Assembly: GCA_949296785.1 (NCBI GenBank)
Contig: CASFRQ010000110.1
Location: 1 to 17,862 of the forward strand
Source: an uncultured Alphaproteobacteria bacterium
Lineage (GTDB): Bacteria; Pseudomonadota; Alphaproteobacteria; CASFRQ01; SAAU01
Length of the DNA: 17,862 nt
Direction: 5' to 3'
Shown piece by piece: positions 1 through 5,786 of the stretch; positions within the stretch are counted from its first letter, which is position 1; every line of letters starts with the position of its first letter. The position numbers and the translations under genes were made by a program. Below the pieces are notes generated by a model that worked only from the letters and a program-made list of their open reading frames with translations, ran no database searches and was not told the origin of the DNA.

Positions 1-16
1 AAAATTATTTTTCCTC

Positions 17-45
17 TTGACAGATACATGTACGGGGTATATGTA
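17..45 (+). promoter_or_regulatory. Promoter of the metallothionein-like gene
   Basis: A perfect -35 box TTGACA (17-22) is followed after a 17-base spacer by TATGTA (40-45), a moderate -10 box. An alternative -10, TATAAA at 44-49, would give an unusually long spacer of 21. The spacer itself holds a dyad (ATAC at 24-27, GTAT at 37-40), so a repressor bound there would sit between the two boxes. Box positions are read from the sequence; promoter activity is inferred. Confidence 0.65.
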
Positions 46-52
46 TAAAAAC

Positions 53-69
53 ATACCCAAGAGGGGTAT
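53..69. promoter_or_regulatory. CsoR-type operator, ATACCC-N5-GGGTAT
   Basis: ATACCC at 53-58 and GGGTAT at 64-69 form a perfect inverted repeat with a 5-base centre. This is the half-site sequence and spacing I recall for Gram-positive CsoR operators, which read ATACCC-TACGG-GGGTAT. Another GGGTAT lies at 35-40, inside the promoter, as the right half of a weaker dyad that starts at ATAC (24-27). The site covers the expected transcription start of the metallothionein-like gene. A CsoR-family repressor gene lies at 1885-2190, which makes it the obvious candidate to bind here. Binding is inferred from the motif. Confidence 0.6.
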
Positions 70-95
70 AGTCAAAAAAAAGAAAGGAAAAACTC

Positions 96-263
96 ATGAC
101 AAAATGCAATAATCCGAAATGTACCTGTGAAAACTGCCAATGCGGCGACAACTGCACCTGCGGTACCGAATGCCATTGCGGCGAAGGATGCACCTGCGGT
201 GACAACTGCACCTGCACCAAAGACAAAAAGTGCAATGAAAACTGCACCTGCGGAGACAAATAA
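96..263 (+). CDS. Small cysteine-rich metallothionein-like protein, 55 aa
   Basis: This 55-residue protein has 16 cysteines (29 per cent), at positions 4, 9, 11, 14, 16, 20, 22, 26, 28, 32, 34, 38, 40, 46, 50 and 52. From residue 14 it is built of six-residue units of the form C-x-C-G-x-x (CQCGDN, CTCGTE, CHCGEG, CTCGDN), then a degenerate unit and a closing CTCGDK. It has no aromatic residue and a single His (27). That composition is typical of metallothioneins, cytosolic thiolate-cluster proteins that bind Cu(I), Zn or Cd. It does not resemble the classical bacterial SmtA/BmtA pattern, which has histidines and a zinc-finger-like fold, so I give no symbol. AAAGGA (83-88) lies 7 bases before the ATG. 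The promoter and CsoR-like operator upstream support metal-induced expression. The function is inferred from composition and context. Confidence 0.88.
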   Translation: MTKCNNPKCTCENCQCGDNCTCGTECHCGEGCTCGDNCTCTKDKKCNENCTCGDK

Positions 264-651
264 AGAAGAGGTAAAATAAGGGGAAGGAAAATAACCTTAT
301 CTCTCGTTTGTCCGGCTTTTGTTGAACAGGCGATAGGAGAAAATAAAGAGGAAAAAACTTCCTTCCCCTTTTCCTCTCTTTCTTCCTTTTTATCCCTTTG
401 TCGTAAACCCCAACCCAGCAATTCTTTTTATACGGAACAGAGGGGATTTTCTACTTTTTTTCCCGAACCTTTTAAAGAGAATATAACCCAAAAAATATAA
501 TAGATTACGGACACGCGGATATAATAATAGGACATACACAACGGCCTTCGTTCAAAAGAAAGTTAAAAATTAAGAAAACAACTGAAATCCTGAAAGCCTG
601 CTGAAAGGCCAAATTCTTTTCTACCCTACCCTTTTCTGCATTCCAAAATTG
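264..651. other. Gap between metallothionein-like gene and CDF exporter gene
   Basis: These 388 bases hold no gene I can support. An open frame on the minus strand (5-421) is only the antisense of the Cys-rich gene and low-complexity sequence. A weak 6-bp stem, ATAAGG (276-281) with CCTTAT (295-300), has no T-run and is a poor terminator. TATAAT occurs at 496-501 and 520-525 without a convincing -35 box. TACCCTACCC at 622-631 resembles the left half of a CsoR site but has no matching right half. The exporter promoter probably lies here but I cannot place it. Confidence 0.5.
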
Positions 652-1818
652 ATGAAAGTTTTAAATAAAATGCCGATATTCCATTCCGATAAAAATATAA
701 AAAAAGAAAATTCACAAACCTCTACGGATAACCCCACCGTTTTTCATGACATTTTGCAACAAAACGGGGAAAAACGGAAAGAAAAACACGTACATGAACA
801 TTTTGAGAGAAAGAAGCAGGTCTCCTTTTCTTCCTCTATAAACGGAAACGAACATCCTTCATCAACGGCAGAAAAACATGGACACCTGCATCATTCGGAA
901 GATGAACCTTTCCTCTGCCATTCACACGGCGGTCCCCATGGGCACCATCACCACGAAATCAACGAAAAAACCATTAAATATCTGTTTATCTCTTTCATCA
1001 TCAATATGATGCTCAGCGTGGCGGAAATTATCGGCGGCCTTATCGCGGGCAGCGTTTCGCTTATCGGAGACGCATTGCATAACACTTCGGACGCCTTTTC
1101 CATCCTTATCGCCGTTATTGCTTTTAAAATCGGGCGAAAAAAAGCCGATAAAAAATACACCTACGGCTTTAAAAGGGCAGAGATTATCGGCGGTTTCGTC
1201 AACTTGATTTTATTATTTGTTTCCGGTTTGTACCTTTTTGCCGAAGGCATCGGAAGGCTGATTTCTCCGGAACCGATTGAAGGAGGTATCATTATATGGG
1301 TTTCCGTCTTGGCCCTGATTATTGACGCGGCAACGGCAAAACTGTCCCATCACGGATCCGGCGAAAACACGAATATGCGAATGGTTTTTCTGCATAACCT
1401 GGCGGATGCTTTGGGTTCTGTCGGCGTCATTGTTTCCGGTTTGTTTGTCGTCTGGTTCAATATTTTCTGGGTGGACGGGTTGGTCGCCCTTATCATCGCG
1501 ACATATATGGTTTACCAGTCTGTCCTGTCGTTTCCGAAAACGGTGAATATCCTGATGAATGCCGCACCTGAAGGAATTGACATGGAAAATGTACAAAAGT
1601 CTCTGGAAAGCCTCCAAGGCGTTCAAAACATCCACCATCTGCACATCTGGTGCGTGAATGAAAAGGACATTTCTCTAGAATGTCATATGGTCGCTGACAA
1701 AACGGCCGTCGTTCATGAGGCCGCGCGCCTGTTGCGCGAACAATACGGAATAAATCACTGCAATATACAAGTGGAAAGCGTTCAGGACTGCGATTCATGC
1801 GGTCGCTGTTCCCTTTGA
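652..1818 (+). CDS. Cation diffusion facilitator metal exporter with His-rich N-terminus (DmeF/CzcD-like)
   Basis: This 388-residue inner-membrane protein is a CDF-family divalent metal/proton antiporter. About 105 hydrophilic residues lead the chain, with three His clusters at about 46-50, 76-81 and 90-101. Six transmembrane segments follow (about 107-290), then the cytosolic CDF domain with HHLHIW near 328-333. The transport site reads as two HxxxD motifs, H143/D147 in TM2 and H248/D252 in TM5, the His-Asp/His-Asp set known from Zn, Co, Ni and Cd exporters. The tail carries C380, C383 and C386 (CxxCxxC), an extra likely metal-binding element. A TTG lies directly before the chosen ATG, and neither it nor the next ATG at 670 has a good ribosome site, so the start is uncertain. 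A CsoR/RcnR-family gene follows after 66 bases, an order like the known dmeR/dmeF pairing. The substrate cannot be fixed from sequence. Confidence 0.92.
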   Translation: MKVLNKMPIFHSDKNIKKENSQTSTDNPTVFHDILQQNGEKRKEKHVHEHFERKKQVSFSSSINGNEHPSSTAEKHGHLHHSEDEPFLCHSHGGPHGHHHHEINEKTIKYLFISFIINMMLSVAEIIGGLIAGSVSLIGDALHNTSDAFSILIAVIAFKIGRKKADKKYTYGFKRAEIIGGFVNLILLFVSGLYLFAEGIGRLISPEPIEGGIIIWVSVLALIIDAATAKLSHHGSGENTNMRMVFLHNLADALGSVGVIVSGLFVVWFNIFWVDGLVALIIATYMVYQSVLSFPKTVNILMNAAPEGIDMENVQKSLESLQGVQNIHHLHIWCVNEKDISLECHMVADKTAVVHEAARLLREQYGINHCNIQVESVQDCDSCGRCSL

Positions 1819-1884
1819 TTTTTCTGCTATCCAATCGAAACGGAAAAGGACCCAAAACACCGTTCTGACATAAAGGAGAAAAAA

Positions 1885-2190
1885 ATGAAACCACAAAGTA
1901 CCAGCCATTCATGCGGACATAACGATAATCCCAGCCACATGGAAAATATGCCGCGTTTAAATCGTATCGCCGGACAGATTGAAGGCATTAAGAAAATGAT
2001 TGAAGACGGTCGCTACTGCCCGGAAATCATCAGCCAGTTACGCGCGGTCCGTTCCGCCGTCAAAGCGGTTGAATCCAATATTCTGCAAAAGCATCTCCAA
2101 CATTGCGTCGCGCAATCCTTTTCCTGTGAAGAAGATAAGGATAAGAAAATAGCGGAATTAAAAATGCTTTTTGACCGTTTTGACAATTGA
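1885..2190 (+). CDS. CsoR/RcnR-family metal-sensing repressor with Cys-His-Cys ligands
   Basis: This 101-residue protein belongs to the all-helical DUF156 family (CsoR, RcnR, FrmR), tetrameric repressors that leave DNA when metal binds. The family core starts near P23-R24-L25-N26-R27-I28 and G30-Q31. C45, H70 and C74 have the 25- and 4-residue spacing of M. tuberculosis CsoR C36, H61 and C65, and Y44 before C45 matches its second-shell Tyr. Ni/Co-type RcnR would have His where C74 stands, so I read a Cu(I)-type site. An N-terminal extension of about 20 residues holds a possible extra site (H8, C10, H12, H18). AAAGGAG lies about 6 bases before the ATG. The gene sits 66 bases behind the CDF exporter and is probably cotranscribed. 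The operator-like site at 53-69 is its most likely target. The family call is firm; the metal and target are inferred. Confidence 0.92.
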   Translation: MKPQSTSHSCGHNDNPSHMENMPRLNRIAGQIEGIKKMIEDGRYCPEIISQLRAVRSAVKAVESNILQKHLQHCVAQSFSCEEDKDKKIAELKMLFDRFDN

Positions 2191-2284
2191 AATTAAAAAA
2201 CAAAGTCAATCCTTTTAAAATTCTTTCTTTTTCAAAAAAAGTATGGTAAAGTTTGTTGCAATTTCAACATTAGGGATATCCGTC

Positions 2285-2908
2285 ATGGATTTTTTATTTA
2301 AAGCCGTTGACTTTGCGCAAAAGGCTCATTCCGGCCAATACCGGAAAGCCAGAAAGGTTCCCTATATTGTCCATCCTTTAGGTGTTATGGAAATTTTATC
2401 CCGTTACACAGATGATGAAAAATTGTTAGCCGCGGCGGTTTTACATGATGTTATTGAAGATACCCCGGTTACTTTTTCGGATATTTACGAAAATTTCGGT
2501 CCCCGCGTAGCTTTTTTGGTAAACGCCGTCAGTGAACAAGATAAAAAGGATTCTTGGGAAAACCGTAAGCGGGAGACTTTACGTTACTTATCCAACGTAA
2601 AAGATGAAGAAGTCCTAATGCTCTCTTGCGCGGATAAGCTTCACAATCTCCGTTCCCTTGAGGAGGACAGGAATATACTGGGTGAAAAAATATGGGACAG
2701 ATTTAAACGCGGCAAAGAACAACAGGCTTGGTTCTTTTCCTCCTGTGCCCGGATTTATACCCATTTCAATTCGGACAACCCACTTTTCAAAGAATATGAA
2801 GAAGTCGTAAATAACTTGTTTTTTCCGAAAGGGAAAGAAAAGGTTGTCGCAAAACAGATTTTTATCCCTTGTTTAAAAGCAGATGCTTTTGAAAAAACAC
2901 TTGATTGA
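2285..2908 (+). CDS. Stand-alone HD-domain hydrolase, small alarmone hydrolase (MESH1)-like
   Basis: This 207-residue protein is essentially only an HD phosphohydrolase domain of the RelA/SpoT hydrolase type. The metal ligands can be read: H30 in IVHPLGV, H54-D55 in VLHDVIEDT, and D117 in CADKLHNL. The E58-D59 pair expected for (p)ppGpp pyrophosphohydrolases is present. No synthetase, TGS or ACT domain follows, so it resembles the MESH1/SAH group, which removes the 3'-pyrophosphate of (p)ppGpp or hydrolyses NADPH. I chose the ATG at 2285, with AGGG 10 bases upstream, because the HD domain begins directly after it. An in-frame ATG at 2243 would add 14 residues outside the domain. It lies 94 bases after the repressor gene on the same strand, so cotranscription is possible. 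The substrate is inferred from family motifs; a nucleotidase role is the alternative. Confidence 0.82.
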   Translation: MDFLFKAVDFAQKAHSGQYRKARKVPYIVHPLGVMEILSRYTDDEKLLAAAVLHDVIEDTPVTFSDIYENFGPRVAFLVNAVSEQDKKDSWENRKRETLRYLSNVKDEEVLMLSCADKLHNLRSLEEDRNILGEKIWDRFKRGKEQQAWFFSSCARIYTHFNSDNPLFKEYEEVVNNLFFPKGKEKVVAKQIFIPCLKADAFEKTLD

Positions 2909-2929
2909 GGGGATAATCTCCTTTATTTT
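2908..2929 (+). terminator. Weak terminator-like hairpin after the HD hydrolase
   Basis: AGGGG (2908-2912) can pair with CTCCT (2918-2922), including one G-U pair, around a 5-base loop. TTTATTTT follows. The stem is short and the T-run is interrupted, so this is only a weak candidate, but it starts at the stop codon. Confidence 0.3.
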
Positions 2930-3699
2930 GCCCTTCCTTCTTTAAATAAGAAAAATATCCTTTAAAACTTCGGTAATATTTATTTTTTTTATAACCCGTC
3001 AAACAATAAAAAAATATTCCCGGAAAGTATAAACTTCTTCATAGGCAAAGATAATCCCAAAGGACCGACGAATACGCGAATACCTAAAGAAAGGCATTTT
3101 GACCGGGAAACTCTATTCCTTGTACCCCGGAAACGAACCCGAGCCAAAATTGAACCGACTTTGCGCTGTTTTTTCTTTTAGTTCATTCCGTATGTACTTA
3201 ATTCTCTTTTAAGCATTCTTTCCGATGGCGCCTGCAAAGCGTCCTTATATCAAAATTTTCAGTTTTTCTACCTCAATTTTGTATTTTCCCGCCGTTCATA
3301 TATCCTGTTACGCTTCCCATTAAGACATTTCGTAATTGCATTTACGGAATATTTTAGTAATGCCTCCGTCTACCGTGAATATGACCCGGACAAACTTTTG
3401 TCTTTATTATGTTCTATTCCTTTCCGGCAGTATAATTCCATAAGTATTGTTTCTGTCCTCGGACGGCATTCTTAACCAAATGCCTTTCTGTGATATTTCG
3501 GGGCAAATACGATAAATTATTTATTTACAATGGCCTTGGCCTCTATTATGTCATAGGGCATGGTGACACAAAAAACTCCTTTGCTGACGATATGGAATGA
3601 CGGTTGCCGGACTGCCTGGTCAAAGTACAGCCAAGGGGTCTTTCATATGCAAAGCTGCAAGCTCTTTAAAAACTTGCGTCTCATGCGTGGTTTTCTGGA
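2923..3699. other. Long intergenic region between convergent genes, no supported gene
   Basis: About 780 bases between the HD hydrolase gene and the terminator of trxA hold no open frame with a ribosome site or recognisable product. Short plus-strand frames near 3560-3790 have poor starts and no recognisable sequence. In the minus strand, frames are broken by stops every few dozen codons, with some protein-like stretches between them, so a decayed gene is possible but unproven. I looked for tRNA, tmRNA, 6S, SRP and RNase P signatures and saw none. The gap is far longer than the others here, so a non-coding RNA or pseudogene would not be surprising. Confidence 0.5.
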
Positions 3700-3702
3700 T
3701 AC

Positions 3703-3731
3703 AAAAAACCGCCTGTTCTTCAACTGGCGGT
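3703..3731 (-). terminator. Intrinsic terminator of trxA
   Basis: ACCGCC (3708-3713) pairs with GGCGGT (3726-3731). Inside a T-T mismatch, GTT (3715-3717) pairs with AAC (3722-3724) around a four-base loop. Read on the minus strand the hairpin is followed by six T (complement of 3703-3708). It lies 83 bases beyond the trxA stop, so it plausibly ends the whole five-gene operon. On the plus strand the following T-run is weak. Confidence 0.78.
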
Positions 3732-3813
3732 CTTTCGTATAAAAAATGTTTTAAAAGCTTTGTTTTCTCTTTTCTTCCGCTTCTTTTTTGAGAAGTAAGA
3801 CGGAAAATTCATC

Positions 3814-4128
3814 CTAAAGGCAGGATTCAATCCAAGCTTTCAGCGTATCCTTTGGCTGGGAACCGACTTTACGGTCCACCTCTTTGCCGTTTTTAAAAAT
3901 TAAAACCGTCGGAATGCTTTGAATACCGTAAGTATTCGGAGCAACCGGTGCCTCGTCAATATCCAGCTTAAAGATTTTGGCTTTTCCCGCCAACTCTCCC
4001 GCAATCTCATCCACATAAGGGGACATTTGGCGGCACGGTCCGCACCATGTCGCAAAAAAGTCCACCACGACCGGCAGTTCCGATTCCGTTATTTCTTTCT
4101 GAAATTCCGCGTCTGTCAATATCTTCAT
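3814..4128 (-). CDS. trxA: Thioredoxin
   Basis: This 104-residue protein spans one full thioredoxin fold, the usual length for TrxA. The redox motif WCGPC occupies residues 28-32, with nucleophile C29 and resolving C32. The buried D23 and cis-Pro73 (SIPT) are in place. It reduces disulfides of cytosolic proteins such as ribonucleotide reductase and is recharged by thioredoxin reductase. A third cysteine, C103, is the second-last residue, which is uncommon and could glutathionylate or dimerise. AGGAG lies 8 bases before the ATG. The gene follows tsaD after 58 bases on the same strand and ends the operon before a strong terminator. The identity is secure. Confidence 0.97.
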   Translation of the reverse strand: MKILTDAEFQKEITESELPVVVDFFATWCGPCRQMSPYVDEIAGELAGKAKIFKLDIDEAPVAPNTYGIQSIPTVLIFKNGKEVDRKVGSQPKDTLKAWIESCL

Positions 4129-4186
4129 TTTATTTCTCCTTTTTGTTAAGTTTCAGTTTATTCAAAACCTTATCATTTTTATCCCG

Positions 4187-5269
4187 TTACTTTTTCCCGG
4201 GACGGGAAGCATCCAAAGGCCATCTCGGCCTTGCCTTGAAATCCAAAGAATCCGTCAAGCCCTCCCTGAACCTTTCCAACCCGGCCCAGGCAACCATCAC
4301 GGCGTTGTCCGTACACAGGTTAACCGGCGGCGCCGTAAATTGCAATTTATTTTTTTCCGCCAATTCCGTCAGCATCCCTCTTAAAGCCGTATTGGAAGCC
4401 ACACCGCCGGCAACAACAAGATCTTTTCCCGTCGGAAAACGGCTTTTAAAAATCTTAACCGCGTGCTCCAACCTGTCTTTCACCGTTTTTAAAACCGCCG
4501 CCTGAAACGACGCCGCAATATCGCAAATCTCCTGCTCCGTCAGCTCTCTTCTCATTTCTTCCTCTGGAAGAATCTCGGCCCCCGGCGCTTTTCCCGTCAA
4601 CTGTTCAATTGTATGGCGGACGGAAGTTTTTAACCCCGAAAAAGAAAAATCGCACCCGGGCCGCCCTTTCATCGGAACGGGAAACTCAAAGCGGGAAGCG
4701 TTTCCTTTTTTGGCGGCAGCCTCAATTTTCGGCCCTCCCGGATATCCGAGGCCCAACATTTTTGAAACCTTATCAAAAGCTTCCCCGGCCGAATCATCCA
4801 TCGTACCGCCCAGCTTTTCATATTGTCCAACCCCTTTGACAGCCAATATTTGGCAATGACCGCCGGAAACAAGCAACAAAAGGAAAGGGAACTCAACCTC
4901 TCCCGTCAGTCGGGCAGTCAGCGCGTGCCCCTCCAAATGGTTTAAAGCTACAAACGGCAAACGGTGGGCGGCGCATATCGCCTTCGCCGTCATAACACCG
5001 ACAATCACTCCGCCGATAAGGCCGGGACCGGCCGACACCGCCACGGCGGACAAATCCTCAAAACCGATGCCCGCTTTTTCCATCGCCTCGCGCACAATTT
5101 CGTCAATCCGTTCTAAATGAGCCCTGGCGGCGATTTCCGGCACGACACCGCCGAAAGGCGTGTGCATTTTTATCTGCGTCCACAAAACATTGGAACAGAT
5201 TTCTTTTTTTTCATTTACAACAGCGGCGCCCGTTTCGTCGCAGCTGGATTCTATTCCTAAAACCTCCAT
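4187..5269 (-). CDS. tsaD: tRNA N6-threonylcarbamoyladenosine synthase catalytic subunit TsaD
   Basis: This 360-residue protein is a full-length TsaD (Gcp/YgjD), an ASKHA-fold enzyme. With TsaB and TsaE it transfers threonylcarbamoyl from its adenylate to A37 of ANN-decoding tRNAs. The start reads LGIESSCDET, the family signature. H111 and H115 (HLEGH) and the aspartate of TDNA near residue 321 form the iron/zinc site. The glycine-rich segments at about 81-91 (GPGLIGGVIVG) and the V-A-G-G-V-A-S-N segment in the C-terminal half are nucleotide-binding. The C-terminal extension (about 340-360) is rich in Arg and Pro. GAGG lies about 9 bases before the ATG. The gene follows the Smr gene after 67 bases and precedes trxA. 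Nothing is missing; the call is secure. Confidence 0.97.
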   Translation of the reverse strand: MEVLGIESSCDETGAAVVNEKKEICSNVLWTQIKMHTPFGGVVPEIAARAHLERIDEIVREAMEKAGIGFEDLSAVAVSAGPGLIGGVIVGVMTAKAICAAHRLPFVALNHLEGHALTARLTGEVEFPFLLLLVSGGHCQILAVKGVGQYEKLGGTMDDSAGEAFDKVSKMLGLGYPGGPKIEAAAKKGNASRFEFPVPMKGRPGCDFSFSGLKTSVRHTIEQLTGKAPGAEILPEEEMRRELTEQEICDIAASFQAAVLKTVKDRLEHAVKIFKSRFPTGKDLVVAGGVASNTALRGMLTELAEKNKLQFTAPPVNLCTDNAVMVAWAGLERFREGLTDSLDFKARPRWPLDASRPGKK

Positions 5270-5336
5270 AACCGGCCCTCAAAATTTTTTACGCGTTTCT
5301 CTCTTTGCCGCTTTATGGCAAAAGTTAAACGCCTTC

Positions 5337-5786
5337 TTACTTTTTCCTTTTTAAAAACACCCGAAAAGAACCCGCCTGCCCGACAGAATCCCTTACCGGC
5401 AGGCAATCTTTCACTTTCTCCCTAAAATACTCTTTTTCCAGCCACAGAGGAAGATTTTTCTTAAGCACTCCCTCTTCTCTCAACCCTTTTCCCGTGATAA
5501 TCACGACCTCTTTCGTCCCTTTTTGAAAATGGGCGTCAATAAAGGAAAGGACTTTTTCATACGCTTCCTGTAAAGTCAAATGGTGCAAATCCAAACTGTC
5601 TTCCAAAACTTCGTTCGCTCTTTTCATTTCCAACGCCCGATGCCGCCTGCGGATTAAAGAGAGGGAAGGAAGTCCTCCCGACGCTCCGAAAAATTGCACC
5701 TCCTCTGACTTTTTTTTCTTTTTCAAGGGAATAACCGTCTTTTTATAGTTTTCCCAAACTTCCATATCCAAGGGTTCTTTTATCAT
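5337..5786 (-). CDS. Smr-domain protein
   Basis: This 149-residue protein has a basic N-terminal leader containing KKKKK (22-26), followed by a small MutS-related (Smr) domain at about 62-147. Readable motifs are LDLHHL (65-70), where the family normally has LDLHG; TGKG (98-101), the equivalent of the [HT]GxG motif; and GSFRVFLKR (139-147), the closing strand. Smr domains without MutS act as nucleases on nucleic acids, and some are linked to ribosome-collision rescue. The Gly-to-His change in the first motif keeps the D-x-H pair (D66, H68). Its ATG overlaps the mltA stop by 4 bases (ATGA), so the two are translationally coupled. This mltA-smr neighbourhood is common in alphaproteobacteria. 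The domain is certain; the physiological target is unknown. Confidence 0.9.
   Translation of the reverse strand: MIKEPLDMEVWENYKKTVIPLKKKKKSEEVQFFGASGGLPSLSLIRRRHRALEMKRANEVLEDSLDLHHLTLQEAYEKVLSFIDAHFQKGTKEVVIITGKGLREEGVLKKNLPLWLEKEYFREKVKDCLPVRDSVGQAGSFRVFLKRKK

Noticed and set aside
96..263. The short repeats here as a possible CRISPR or non-coding repeat
   Set aside because: The repeat unit is 18 bases, in frame, and encodes cysteines at fixed positions with a ribosome site upstream; there are no unique spacers.
5..421. A 138-codon minus-strand open frame over the metallothionein region
   Set aside because: It is antisense to the Cys-rich gene, has low-complexity Ser/Pro/Gln content forced by the repeat on the other strand, and has no recognisable product.
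3044..3180. A possible tRNA on the minus strand, because of a GGTTCG-like stretch
   Set aside because: No acceptor stem or anticodon arm could be paired at the right distances.
3560..3791. Two small plus-strand frames upstream of the trxA terminator
   Set aside because: They have no ribosome site, run through the trxA terminator hairpin and show no recognisable sequence.
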